A stretch of 64,000 bases of DNA, taken from contig MU119229.1 in NCBI GenBank assembly GCA_014904845.1, positions 1 through 64,000 on the forward strand, given 5' to 3'. Position numbers and translations under genes: made by a program. The notes under the pieces are model-generated. The model was not told the DNA's origin. It ran no database searches and worked only from the letters and a program-made list of their open reading frames with translations. Shown here one piece after another: positions 34,040 to 46,324 of this stretch (its first letter is position 1; each line of letters begins with the position of its first letter). This DNA comes from Acephala macrosclerotiorum (taxonomy: Eukaryota; Ascomycota; Leotiomycetes; Helotiales; Mollisiaceae).

Positions 34040-37000
34040 ATGGCGTCAGGCAGTTCACCCCGCGAATTTGCTCCCGTTCGCACACAAAATATCCTCAGCG
34101 ACCAAGACCACCAAGACCGAGACCTTGTCGTGGTAGGCGAACATTCATACAAAGCAGACGAAATTGAGCAGCCGCAGAGGTTTCCATCCGACAGCGCGAC
34201 AGATATCGAAGAACGGCACTTGTATCTATCGAGGACGCAAACGAGTAAATCTACTCGAGAACGAAGAGAACGAGAATTCGCACCAATCAATGCAGGCGAT
34301 CGAGATGAATTGCACAGAATTGCTACATCGCTTGGAGGATCTATAGCATTGGCGAGAACGAAAACTGGTGCATCTTCGGGATTGGAACGACAAGATACTT
34401 TGGCAGGAGTCAACATTGGGGACCCTGTCTTGGATCCCAGATCACCAGAGTTCGATACCTACAAATGGCTGCGGATGTGAGTATTCCACTCCAAGAGTAT
34501 CGTGCCTACTAACAAAGTGCAGGATGATGAGATTGATTGATGAGAACGAAGTAATTCAAAGACGAGCTGGCGTTGTATGGAAGAATTTGAAAGTCTGTGG
34601 CTCTGGGTCGGCAATCAACCTGCAGAAGAATGTTGGCTCCCTTCTTTTGGCTCCTCTTCGATTTCGGGAATTTTTTGGCAAGGGCCCAGAGAAGACTATC
34701 TTGAATGAATTCGATGGTGTTCTCAAGTCCGGAGAAATGCTGGTTGTCTTGGGAAGACCTGGAAGTGGATGTTCTACGTTGCTGAAGACACTCATGGGCG
34801 AGCTTCATGGATTGGACATGAAGCCCCACTCTGAGATTCATTACAACGGCATGTTCAATTTTCATTCTCCCAGGGGTTTTCGTCCAAGACTAACATCTTC
34901 TAGGAATCACCCAAAAGCAAATGCTCAAGCAATTTAAGGGCGAGCTTGTCTACAACCAGGAAGTCGACAAGCACTTCCCTCATCTCACTGTTGGAGAGAC
35001 TCTCGAATTTGCTGCACGAGTCCGCACACCTCAGCAAAGATTGATCGAAGGGGTCAGCCGAGAATCATGGGCGAAACACATGGCTGCTGTGGTGATGGCG
35101 ATGTTCGGACTCTCCCATACCTACAACACCAAAGTTGGTAATGATTTCGTCAGAGGTGTTTCAGGAGGTGAACGGAAGCGTGTCAGTATTGCTGAGATGG
35201 CTTTGGCTGGATCTCCCATTGCTTCTTGGGACAACTCAACTCGGGGTCTTGATGTAAGTATCACTTTCTCAGATGATTATTCCCTCTTCCGGCACGTCTC
35301 TGGAGTGCAGTAGTCCATCTGCACTCTAGCTGTGCTCCAGACGCACTCCCAAAGGCCAAGGCATGCATTTTTGCTATTGAAAAACACAAAAGAAGTTAGC
35401 TGACTCCGAGATCAGGCAGCTACCGCTTTAGAGTTCACCAAGTCTCTCCGCCTGTCATCAAATCTTGCCGGAGCTGTGCACCTGGTCGCCATCTACCAAG
35501 CTTCCCAGGCTATCTACGACGAGTTCGACAAGGCCGTGGTGTTATACGAGGGCAGACAGATCTACTTTGGACCCTGCGACGAGGCAAAACAGTACTTCGT
35601 CGACATGGGCTGGGAATGTCCTGCACGCCAGACGACTGGCGATTTTCTCACATCCGTCACCAACCCATCTGAACGCAGGGTTCGCAAGGGCTACGAAAAG
35701 GCAGTCCCAAGGACTGCGGGCGACTTCGAGAAGTACTGGAAAGAGTCGGTTCAGTACAAGGCATTGAAGCAAGAGATCCGGGAGCATGAAGAGGAGTTCC
35801 CGATGGGCGGCAAGACCCTGGAGCAGTTTGCCGCAAGCAGAAAAGGAATGCAATCCAAGCATGTTCGTCCAGAATCGCCCTACACGATCAGTATCCCCAT
35901 GCAGGTCAAGTACTGCACTCAGCGAGCCTATCAACGACTTTGGAACGACAAGACCAGCACTGTCACTACGATCATCGGCCAAATCGTAATGGCTTTGATC
36001 ATTGGTTCCATTTTCTATGGCACACGGCACAATACAGCAAGCTTCTTCCAAAAGGGTGGTGTACTCTTCTTTGCTGTCTTACTAAACGCTCTCATCTCGA
36101 TTTCCGAGATCAACACACTTTACAGTCAACGACCAATCGTAGAGAAGCAGGCTTCATACGCCTTCTATCACCCTTTTACGGAAGCTCTCGCGGGTATTGT
36201 CGCCGATATTCCTGTCAAGTTTATGATCGCCACTTGCTTCAACATTATTCTTTACTTCTTGTCTGGACTACGCCGAGAACCTTCACAATTCTTCATCTTC
36301 TTCCTGTTCAACTTCGTCGCCATCTTGACGATGTCACAGATCTACAGGAGTCTTGCAGCCGCCACGAAGACTGTCTCGCAAGCTCTTGCACTCGCTGGTG
36401 TTGTTACTTTGGCCATCGTCATCTACACTGGATTTGTTATCCCTCGACCAGACATGCATCCGTGGTTCAAATGGATTTCATGGATCAACCCGGTGGCGTA
36501 CGCGTTCGAAGGACTTTTCGTCAATGAACTTCACGGACAACGATTCGCCTGCTCACAGCTCGTTCCATCTGGAGGTAACTATGCTCTAACAGGAAACAAC
36601 TTCATCTGTGCCGTCGCGGGTGCTGTTGCTGGCCAGACTACAGTCTCTGGTGACGACTATCTGGAGAGCCAATTCCAGTACTCGTACTCTCACATCTGGC
36701 GCAACTTAGGCTTCATGTTCGCCTTCATGATCTTCTTCTTGTTCATCTACCTCCTCGCCACCGAACTTAACTCAGCAACCTCCAGTACCGCCGAAGTCCT
36801 CGTCTTCCGTCGCGGGCATGTCCCAAAGCAATTAGTACAAGCTGAGAAAGCCGCCAAGAACGACGAAGAAGGTCCTATTTCTGCATCAGGTAACAATGCC
36901 AAGGATGATGACGAGCACGAGAAGGAACAAGATGAGCAAGTACAGGCATTGGCGCCTCAGACTGACGTGTTCACATGGAAGGACGTCTGCTACGATATCA

Positions 37001-39090
37001 AGATTAAAGGCGAACCTCGTCGATTGTTAGACAATGTTTCTGGATGGGTAAAACCTGGCACCCTCACTGCGCTGATGGGAGTTTCTGGAGCAGGCAAGAC
37101 TACTCTCTTGGATGTTCTCGCTCAACGTGTCTCGATGGGTGTTGTTACCGGTGACATGCTTGTTTCTGGCAAGGCCCGCGATGAATCCTTCCAACGCAAG
37201 ACTGGCTACGTTCAGCAACAAGATCTTCATCTGGAAACCACAACTGTTCGCGAGGCTCTCCGCTTCTCAGCTATGCTTCGTCAACCCAAGACAGTCTCCA
37301 AGCAAGAGAAATACGATTTCGTTGAGGATGTGATCAAGATGCTCAACATGCAGGACTTTGCGGAAGCCGTGGTCGGTGTTCCTGGAGAGGGTCTCAACGT
37401 CGAGCAGCGAAAACTCTTGACCATTGGTGTGGAGTTGGCCGCAAAGCCTGCTCTCCTTCTCTTCTTGGACGAGCCTACCTCTGGTCTTGACTCTCAATCA
37501 TCTTGGGCGATTGTGGCATTCTTGAGGAAGCTTGCAGACAACGGACAAGCTGTCTTAGCAACCATACATCAGCCTAGTGCTATCCTGTTTCAAGAATTTG
37601 ATCGACTTCTGTTCTTGGCGAAGGGCGGAAAGACCGTCTACTTTGGGGACATTGGCCACAATTCCGAGACTCTTTTGAACTACTTCGAGTCTAATGGCGC
37701 TGATAAGTGCGGAGAGAATGACAATCCAGCAGAGTACAGTAAGTTACTCACTCCTTTCGATGATGTCCATAAAATAACATTCTACAGTGTTGACAATGGT
37801 TGGAGCTGGAGCTACCGGAAAGTCCACCAAGGATTGGCACGAAGTCTGGAAGAACAGCAACGAAGCCAAAGAAGTCCAGAACGAGCTCGGCAGAATCAAA
37901 CAAGAAATGGGAAGTCAAGCTTCTAAGGACGACAACACCAGCCACAGCGAATTCGCCATGCCCTTCCTAGCCCAATTTTACGAAGTTACAGTTCGAGTCT
38001 TCCAGCAGTATTGGCGAACACCAGGCTATATCTATTCCAAGCTTCTTCTTGGTGTTGCTTCAGCACTCTTCATTGGATTTTCATTCTTTCACGTCGATGC
38101 CTCATCGCAAGGACTTCAGGATGCCATCTTCTCAATTTTCATGATCACCACTATCTTCACGACTCTCGTCCAACAAATCATGCCCCGCTTCATCCTTCAA
38201 CGGGACTTGTACGAAGTCCGCGAGCGACCATCCAAAGCATACAGCTGGAAAGCTTTCCTCATCTCAAACATTGTCGTTGAGATCCCTTACCAAATCATTC
38301 TTGGAGTCATGGTCTTCGCCTCATACTTCTATCCCATCTACACTCGAGGCGGAATCCCGTCTTCAGACAGACAAGGCCTTATCTTGTTGTTGATCGTGCA
38401 GTTCTTCGTCTTCGCAAGCACGTTCGCACACATGCTGATCGCAGCTCTTCCCGATGCCGAGACCGCTGGCAATATCGCAACCTTGATGTTCTCTTTGACA
38501 TTATCCTTCAACGGTGTCTTCCAGCCTCCAAAAGCTTTGCCTGGCTTCTGGATCTTCATGTATCGAGTCTCTCCTCTGACTTGTAGGTGCTTCCCTAACA
38601 ATATCGACACATTCCATGCTAATGACTTCTAGATCTTGTCTCCGCCATCGCGTCAACAGGTCTCTCCGGCCGCGAAGTCACCTGCTCCAGCAACGAATTG
38701 GCAGTCATGCAACCTACTGGCAGCCTAAACTGCCAGGAATACCTTGGGGCCTATGCAGAAGCCGCTGGTGGCTCCATTTACAACCCCACCGCAATGTCAG
38801 ACTGCCAATACTGCCCCTCAAGGAACGCTGATCAGTTCTTGAACTCGGTTTCAATCAGTTACAGCACCCGTTGGAGAGATTATGGCATCGGGTTTGCGTA
38901 TATCGTGTTCAACATCTTCATGGCTGTGTTGTTGTACTACCTAATCAGAGTCAGGAAATCATCTGGAAGGAGTATGGCTGAGAAATTTTCACCTCTCTTG
39001 AAGTTGTTCAAGAAGGATGCTCATAAAGAGAATACGGGAGCTGAGAAGGCGAAGGCTCTCCAAGATAAGGGGGAGAGTATTCTTCCATAA
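34040..39090 (+). CDS. PDR/CDR-type ABC transporter (ABCG full transporter)
   Basis: Six exons: 34040-34476, 34523-34848, 34904-35253, 35416-37738, 37788-38582 and 38633-39090. The joined frame encodes 1,562 residues. Layout is NBD1-TMD1-NBD2-TMD2, the reverse order shared by fungal pleiotropic drug resistance pumps. NBD1 has the atypical Walker [10 protein letters not shown] (Cys for Lys, about residue 223), the signature [13 protein letters not shown] and the Walker B-like [12 protein letters not shown]2 has the canonical GVSGAGKTT (about residue 926), the variant signature [15 protein letters not shown] and [12 protein letters not shown]. Each TMD has about six helices; TMD1 has PDR-type [15 protein letters not shown] and TMD2 [14 protein letters not shown]. 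The protein should expel hydrophobic drugs, plant defence compounds or its own metabolites using ATP. The second intron has a GC donor and the third is unusually long (162 bp). Confidence 0.94.
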
Positions 39091-39338
39091 GGGGATGATA
39101 TTTACACCAAGTCATATTGATATGCCCAAATCTTCATTTTAGCAAGGTGTTGATCATCTACGTCAGCTTAGGGTCCGGATAGTGTAGGGAATTCCGATTA
39201 CTATAACGTATTGATATATAAAGTAATGTAATAACGGGTCTATTCAAACGATCTATTTTCCCTGCAAATAAAACATTCAACACCTCTTACTGCCAAACTT
39301 ATTCAATCGACACTTCGCCTGACTCTAGTTTCCATCCT
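39091..39338. other. 3' flank of the ABC transporter
   Basis: A short spacer to the next candidate gene; no feature recognised. Confidence 0.4.
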
Positions 39339-39590
39339 CTATGCCCACCCATGCCTCCCATCCTCTATATTTTTAGTCAGCTTCAAGGCCTCAGAACATC
39401 TTTGCCAGGGACTACTTGCCTCCACGAATGAATAGATCGCCATCTTCGCGCTTACTAACACTAGGATGACCCATTGGCAGAGCACCGTGAGGAGCGACTT
39501 CGAAGACTGGTGTTTTTGAGTTTGGGAGGCGGGGTTGCTTCTGGTAAAGGCCGCAAGCGCGAGGACGAGGAGGGGTGCTGAGAATTGCAT
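39339..39590 (-). CDS. Possible small secreted protein, frame uncertain
   Basis: The 83-codon frame starts with a clear signal peptide, MQFSAPLLVLALAAFTRS. After residue 30 the frame looks non-native. Another frame over the same bases reads VFEVAPHGALPMGHPSVSK, then a KR dibasic pair, then EDGDLFIRGG. It would continue across a good intron (GTAGTC donor, GCTGAC branch, ATATAG acceptor) into KGWEAWVGIEDGN and a stop at about 39329. That suggests either a frame shift or an unseen 5' intron. It could be a short secreted peptide precursor with a Kex2-type KR site. Confidence 0.35.
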   Translation of the reverse strand: MQFSAPLLVLALAAFTRSNPASQTQKHQSSKSLLTVLCQWVILVLVSAKMAIYSFVEASSPWQRCSEALKLTKNIEDGRHGWA

Positions 39591-39699
39591 GCTGGACTGT
39601 ATGTGGAGGAACTTCCAGATTGTCCCAACAACAGGATACCTTAATTCATCGAAATTTTTCCAAAGGTAAACTAATACGAGGCTAGCTGTGTTCCTCGGA

Positions 39700-40890
39700 C
39701 AGCATCATAATACTTTGAATCTTCTCCCAAACGATCTCAAGTTCTTGCGCCACCATGCTTGGAGCTTTGGCGACGGCGAAGCTCTGAATATCCACGATTT
39801 GACCACAATATTCTCAAGCTTGGATACTGCGCCTTAGGGCGATCGTGATATGTCCTGGCTCTTCAGATCACTCGCGGCAAAAAAGCTTGCTTCACGATCT
39901 TGAAGTTATGAATGGTCATTTCCACAAGATGCTTCTCGCTACACATCCAGTTAACTTTCTCGGCTAAATAGGGGAGACGCAATGCTCACTTCATTTTAGT
40001 TCCTAAGTAACCGCTCCACAGGTGTCAAAACGCCATGGAGATCATTGTATGATTCCACCTCTTTCTTTAGCCCCGTCCAATCTTCATCATAGCAAATCAT
40101 CGAGTTGATCTGTCCATCTTGGAGCAAGTAAGGCGTACACCACCAAAGTGAGCAAGGGGGGAAGATACGGCGCCAGAAGAATTGAGATGACAACGACCCC
40201 AGCTCGAGAGATAGTTGGTATCTCTGTATCAGCACCGTAGTCAAAGTTGATATTCAATGAATGATAGCCATCTCTGTACTGATGCATCCAAGCTCGATTT
40301 GCAATGAACGCCGCAGCTGTGAAGGCATTACTCAAGCCTTCAAACCCCACTTGAAGTTGTTGATCCAGTCTGCGAGAACGAGACCCATTCTGGGATCGCC
40401 ATTGCTCCCATAATCAAAGGATCCGTTTCGACCTAAGATAGGTCTGAATGAAACGACGCAGGTAATGACCGATGCGAAAAGTGCCAATTTTACGTATAAA
40501 AGCACCAAGACCAGGACGAAACGAGGCTTGAACAGAGTAGCCGATGGCTAATTGTGGGAGTCAGGGCCTCTCCACCAGCGCTGTTCTTTGCGTACTCTAT
40601 AATGCTCGAGGCCCTCGAGACATTAGAGCTACGCAAGAATGCATCGTCTTCTCTAGGTGCGTCGTTCTCGTGACTGTTGTTTTCGTTTGGAAAGGGAGAA
40701 CTGCATCTAGTGGACTCCCCATCATGACACCGCCCATACGGAGGAAACGACTAAGTGGAGCGGACGAGGGCTTCTCTTCACAAGGTCGGACGAGTGAACA
40801 TGATAATTTTGAGACAGGAATCTATAAAGGACGTCCTCGAGATCTGCGTGACGATTCCGCCTTTTTGTGCCACCAGCTGAAGCTTAACCT
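39700..40890 (-). pseudogene. Multi-pass membrane protein pseudogene
   Basis: Reading inward on the minus strand, coherent segments appear in order but in different frames: an N-terminal polar region (NNSHENDAPREDDAFL, SNVSRASSIIEYA), a first membrane helix (RFVLVLVLLYVKLALFASVI), FDYGSNGDPRMGLVLADWINN, a segment ending NRAWMHQYRDGYHSLNINFDYGAD, a helix (VVVISILLAPYLPPLLTLVVYALLAPRWT), and a cytosolic tail around 40080. At least three frame shifts or stops break it. The pattern matches a large family of uncharacterised fungal integral membrane proteins. No function can be given, and it is not functional. Confidence 0.5.
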
Positions 40891-40949
40891 GCCGGCCGTG
40901 GCAACGTAGGTGGTAAGACTTTAACTCTTCAGAGCCCGTAATTAGCAGG

Positions 40950-41430
40950 CAGAGTAGCCAACATATCAGCTAACTGATCAACCGGCTGATCAGCTACCGT
41001 CCGCCATCTAGTCAGCTAAGCATTTCAATTATTATGGTTGGTCATTTAGCTAAGTCTTCATTTGATCAGCTGGGCCCTCAAAGATATTCAATTTTTGGGC
41101 ATAAATTGCTGGATTTTTCGACCTAACGAGGTAAAACCTATAATTTTGGCCGGTGTTTGGGATTATCCTCCAAAATATTCTCAAAGTACCTGAACTCATT
41201 ACGTTATACCCCATAAGCTACTTAAAGAACTAAGGCTTAAAAGGTATTCGAGATCTAGAGATTACATCCTCAATTGTGAGAAGATTTTTACTAGTAAAAA
41301 GTCAAGTTTGTGGATTCAGCTAGTTAGCGTCAGCCGGTCAGCGAGACCCTTTTCTTGAATCTATATCAGTTAATCAGCAAGCAAGTTTTCCTTGACCGAT
41401 GACCGACTGACCGGCTGATCAACCACTCTG
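40950..41430. mobile_element. hAT-type MITE, 481 bp
   Basis: The ends are CAGAGTRGYYRAY in inverted orientation (CAGAGT at 40950, ACTCTG at 41430). The 8-bp flanks are TTAGCAGG (40942-40949) and TTGGCAGG (41431-41438), equal but for one A/G change. Subterminal DNA on both sides is dense in CAGCTAAC, CCGGCTGATCA and CAGCCGGTCAG motifs in both orientations. There is no coding capacity. Length, TIR type and 8-bp duplication identify a non-autonomous hAT-like element. The mismatches fit ageing or light RIP. Confidence 0.78.
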
Positions 41431-42199
41431 TTGGCAGGCGTTCCAATGCCTAGAGATGCTAGGAGAACAAGGCTGAAGTGTTGCCAGAATCCAAATTTAG
41501 GTCCTGAAAACAAGCCAAGAGAGTGGGGGAAATCAAAGCGAAAGCTTCAAATTTGAGCTATGATCTTTTCGATCGTTCGGCAAACTCCAATACATGAATA
41601 TGCAAAAGTTCAAACGGGGTGGTCAAATGATAGAATTCAACAGCCCCCCAGAAACCGAGAGCATTTAGCGATCAATGCCCTGAAGCTCGGCTATCTTTCA
41701 CCAAACTCCAGGGACAAATCAGCGATCAAGACCCTGGGTCTAGTTCCTGGTCCAGCGACCCACCCCAGAAGTCCAGCGATGTCAACCTGAAGTGAAAACC
41801 ATTCACAGTACAGCTACAAGTCTTCTTTGGCGACTCAACACTACAAGCCAAAAGAGCAAGATTCTCAAATAGCAAAATCAAATTCTCCCAAAGAGGAAGG
41901 TGGCAAGTAGTGAGTATATCTCAATTGACCGAATAGCTATGATTAGTCAATTTGAGCCGATGCACCTCCCCGCACAATCTCCGACTCACCGGAGAAGTTC
42001 ACGATGCAACCAACCCTCAACCACTCGAGAACCAAACGTGGAATATAGGCTCATATATAAGCCCCGAATCTCAACTCTTCGAACGAAGTACCATAGAATC
42101 TCATAAGCCACTGCCCAATTGGCAATCGAAGCTTTTGATTTTACCTTAACTTTGCACCCGAAATTCAACAACACCAAAAATTATATACTACCCCCCACC
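41431..42199. other. Intergenic region upstream of the acetyltransferase
   Basis: No gene is seen. Two short AGCGATCAA...CCCTG motifs recur near 41670 and 41720. The last part is the acetyltransferase promoter. Confidence 0.4.
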
Positions 42200-42972
42200 A
42201 TGTCAACGTCCACTCCAATTACAACTGCATCACCGCAGCCACCCTCCCACGCCCGCCCCTCCCACCGCATAGAAACGCCCCGCCTAATTCTCCGCTCCGC
42301 TTCAGTCGACGACGCAAGGCCATTCGCACTCATACGCTCAGACCCACTCAACAACCCTTTTGGCGGCGTCGTAAACGCTACTTTTCCTGAGGATGAGCAG
42401 CGAAGGAGACTTGCTGCTCAGGCGCAAAGTACTGCTGTAAGTCCATCCCCTCCACCCTCAAATATGCCAAAAATTGTGAGATAAAATGAGAGATTTGAAT
42501 GCTGACCATGTGGCAACAGGAAGGTAAAAACGCATGGGTAAACATCGTTTATCAACACAAAGCGAGCGCTGATATTCCGGATTCGGCTAGAGAGCTGATG
42601 GTTCACGATGGGTTTTTGGTTGGGATGGGTGGGTTCAATTCGTTTCCTGTGGAGGAGGGAGTGTTGGTCGGAGATACGGGGGTGTTGATCGATCATCGCT
42701 TCGCAAGGAGGGGCTTAGCGGTTGAGGCGTTGGAGGCGGTGATTGAATACGGGTTCAATGAGTTAGGATGCGGGAAGATGAGTTTGGAGACTAATGCCAT
42801 TAATGAGCCTTTCAGGGCGCTGATGACGAGTATGGAGTTGGGTGATGTTGAGGCACCGGGGAGTGGAGATGGGGATGGAGGAGACAGTGTGATTTATGTT
42901 TTTGGGAAAGAGAAATTTGAGGAGGCGAAGAGGAATCTGAAGCTGAGGGGGAAGTGGTATCCTGAGACGTGA
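42200..42972 (+). CDS. GNAT-family N-acetyltransferase
   Basis: Two exons, 42200-42436 and 42520-42972, joined across an 83-bp intron (GTAAGT donor, GCTGACC branch, CAACAG acceptor). The frame encodes 229 residues. The start MSTSTPIT is chosen rather than an upstream in-frame ATG, because it opens a short polar leader before the fold. The first strand HRIETPRLILRSASVDDARPFALI is the RimJ/RimL-type opening. The acetyl-CoA binding part is DHRFARRGLAVEALEAVIEYGFNELG, followed by MSLETNAINEPFRALM. It should transfer acetyl from acetyl-CoA to an amine of a protein or small molecule. The substrate is not known. Confidence 0.82.
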
Positions 42973-43040
42973 GTGGGCAAGAGGAAATTGAGTAGTGATA
43001 GGAGTAATAAAAGTCCATGCAGGTATCATTCTCTCTATAT

Positions 43041-45628
43041 CTAGATCTGCTCGAACACCATTTTGAAGACCGATCTTCCTCTGCTTGACTTTTCCTTGAT
43101 GCAAGCAACGTTCGAGTCCGCCATGGCCACAATCCTCGAATCACCAACGGGCAGGACGATGCTCAAATCCTTCCAGACGGGGACGAACTTGTTCTCTGTG
43201 TCCTTGCTGAGGTCAACGAGGACCTGCTCCACGGTCGAGCTATATCTCAACGTGAAGTGAGAGATTTGAGGTTTCAAAGCAATTCCATCGTCTTCATACC
43301 AAGTGTACGAATATGTCTTGGCAGAGACCCGTTTAGGCGGGAAGATCTCGACCGCACGGAAGTCGTCCTCGACAGCATTCGGCGACGGGAATCTTTGATC
43401 ACCAGGTGACCTAGTCTGAAGGCCTTTGCCAACCACCACGGCACCGCCAATTCTAGCAAGAATAGGGATGCCTTGCTTCCATTCTGACTGAATCCCAACC
43501 CACTGGCCCGCTTTCAGATCTTGATGTGGAGCATTGAGGTTGATATATCCCTCATCATCGGCACCTTTTGTGGGGAGGTACATCTTGGCTGTTGACTTAC
43601 CTTCCTCGTACACTCCGCCAACCAACAATGTATCCCCAAGCCAGTATTGTTCCTCGCCAGCCATAACTTGAGGTGTCCAGACTTCTGGATCAGTGTCATA
43701 GCCCCAACCAGTCCATCTTTGAGGTGGAGAAGCAGTCAAATGGCTTTCCAGCATGAGCGAGTAGAGGTAGGGAATCAATTCGTAGCGGCGTTTAATCGTA
43801 TCTCGGATAAGCGGTGTAATCTCAGGATACATCCATGGCTCGATGACACCTCCAATGGTGTTGTCGTTCTCGTCTGTCTTGAAGCAATTAATGGCAAAGC
43901 GAGGTGAATGGACACCAAGCTGGACCCAACGGAGGAGTAATTCTGGGCTTGGTTGCGGACCCTCAAAGCCACCGATATCGTGACCATAACACTAAGAAGT
44001 TAGACGCATACCGCTCGAATGGTGTTGAAACATACCTGAAGTAGACTGATTCCGGCGTTGAGCGAAAGTGAGTTGGCACCCTTCATGTTATCCCAGCTGG
44101 TGACATTGTCTCCTCCCCACGAGCTAGCAGCATATCGCATAGTTCCGGTAGTGGCAGAACGAGTGAGAACAAAAGGTCGGACATCAGGCTCAAGATCAAC
44201 GAGGGCATCAAATGAGGACTTGCCCATCAGCTCCGTATGAAGACTTCTTCCCCATAATCCGACATCTTTCGACGAAACAGCATCATTCCGCACGTCGCCA
44301 TCAAGAGCGCACTGCCAGGAATCGTTCGGAATAGTGTATTCGTTGTTGTCGTTCCAGATGCCTTCGATTCCACATTCTCGAAGTGCCTTGACTCCATTAT
44401 ACCACCACTCGAAGCCAGCCTTGGAAGTGAAATCGATATGGCCGCCTTCACCACTCTCACCACCACCTGCACTCCACAATCGGGCCACTCCAGACTTCTG
44501 GGTTCTTGGATCTGTGAAGAAAGCACCAGCTTCAACAAGCTTCGCATATTCAGGATGGTTGGCAAGGATGTATGGCTTGACATTCGCGATAATGCGAATA
44601 CCCTCCTCGTGGTACTTGGCAACAAAGCCTTCTGGATCTGGAAATCGGTGGCGGTTCCATGTGAATACGTTCCTGGTCTTTGGCTCGGTCTCGGCCACCG
44701 TGTAACCTGAGGACATTTGGAAAGCTGAACAGGGGATGTCGTACTTCTTGAGCTTTCCTGCAAAGTCCATCAACGCGTCACAAGCTCGAGGTTCGTCAAG
44801 CATAGAGTATTTCATCCCACCAGCAATGTATCCGAAGGCCCATCGAGGAACCAGCAGAGGATAGCCAACAAGGTCCGCGTATATCCTTACAACATCCTCG
44901 ATTGTCTTCCCAACCATCAGGTATTGTTCCAGTCCACCGTAGTCATGTCGGTAGACCTTGAAGTGGCCCCAGAGTCCATCAATCTCCGAGCCTATCGCGT
45001 ATGTTCCACGACTGTGCGAGGTCGAAAAGATGCCAACGCAGCCATTGGGAGTAGCATTGATGAGCAAAGGGATGTGCTTGTAGAGAGGGTCGGAACGATA
45101 GCAGTCGTAGCCAAAACAATCGGTGGCAGAGAGGATGAAGTTTCGATTCGATAAATTCATAGGAGCCGCCTTCTCTCCAAGTCCAACATGTAATGTGTCC
45201 CTCTTGTATCTGGTGTAGTGTGCAATGCCGTCCGAGTCGACCACGTATGATCTGAATTCGAGGTCGGTGTGGATGGGGGTGTCTTGTCCTGCAAGCTGGA
45301 GCGCAACCAATGGAGGGCCATCCCACTCTACTGTTGCCGTAACATCCCCCACGTTGATTACTTTCTTCGTCTTGAACGACTCAGAGGTAGGCTTGACTCC
45401 AGCGAAGTCTGCTGCCGGACGGCGAGCACTCGGATGAGGAGGGAGAGGATGGGTCTTTGAGGAGAAGGTAGTTCGAAAGAGTCCAGGACGGAGAGCCTGG
45501 AAGCCGAATTGGAATTTGACGTCTTCATCAGTAGACTCGAGGGCCACATCGGTGGAGTGAGATGCCCCGATGTGCCCATTCTGGTGGAGAACGGTGTATT
45601 TGGTTGGGATGTATTCGTGCTGAGGCAT
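43041..45628 (-). CDS. Glycoside hydrolase family 31 (alpha-glucosidase/alpha-xylosidase type)
   Basis: Two exons, 45628-44036 and 43991-43041, joined by a 44-bp intron. The frame encodes 847 residues. The start MPQHEYIPTKYTVL is chosen because the region before it is Ser/Pro-rich and not protein-like; no signal peptide is seen, which suggests an intracellular enzyme. The N-terminal beta-sandwich carries DCFGYDCYRSDPLYKHIPLL. The catalytic barrel follows from LVPRWAFGYIAGGMKYS. The nucleophile is Asp at about residue 427 in IEGIWNDNNEY and the acid/base Asp at about 507 in SSWGGDNVTSW, the usual GH31 pair. GH31 enzymes cut terminal alpha-linked glucose or xylose with retention. The exact substrate is not predictable. 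A divergent MFS gene lies about 700 bp away. Confidence 0.92.
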
Positions 45629-46324
45629 GGTGAAGGTGACAAACTGGTGAGGAGTCTTGGACGGAGAGAACAGGAGATGACCTACGTACCTACTTGCCTT
45701 CTTATAACTACCTACCAGTGAAAGCAACCGAGACCGGCAGGAGCTACTTACATTCTGCACGTGTGGGGTTGACGCGAATGGGGGAGGAGTTTCCTGCATG
45801 TGTGGTGTTGACAAAGGAGAAGACGACGCAAAAGTTGTGGTCCAACAGGGTGCAATCTTGGAGAATCTGGGGAGCCCCACCAAGCGGATTTCGGACTTCG
45901 GCTGCAAATCCGAGGCTAGACCACATCTAGCAAGCCCCAGCCTCGTCAGCCTTCTCTTCTCCCTTTCACTCGAGTCATGTGATCTCCCTCCATGCGGGGA
46001 ACCCCAGATTGGCCCATAAACTGCCACGCCTGCTTGCCCTCAACACATTCGCACTTCTCTCCCGAAATCCGACATCATTCAGCTCCATTCTGTACGAGAC
46101 ACCCCAGATGAAGCTAATGTTCTCCGTCAGTCCCCACCATCCGCTCTGTCGGGTTTCTATGTAAAGGAGAGCATGTCCAGTCGACTCTCTTCTATTTCTT
46201 CATTTTGAATATCCTCTTCTCTTTTGCTTTCAAGCCAAGCCCTACCCCAGCTACTTGTCCAATTCGGCTGTTAGCGACCAAGAGTCAGTTGTTTCATTGT
46301 CCCTCCTCCGAAAGGGCATGCAAC
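45629..46324. promoter_or_regulatory. Divergent promoter region between GH31 gene and MFS gene
   Basis: About 700 bp separates the divergent starts of the GH31 enzyme and the MFS transporter. Shared control is possible but no site was identified. The open minus-strand frame extending beyond the GH31 start is judged to be 5' leader. Confidence 0.45.

Noticed and set aside
45629..46027. 133-codon N-terminal extension of the GH31 frame
   Set aside because: The extension is Ser/Pro/Arg-rich and not conserved in character; the MPQHEY start gives a normal GH31 length and leaves room for a leader.
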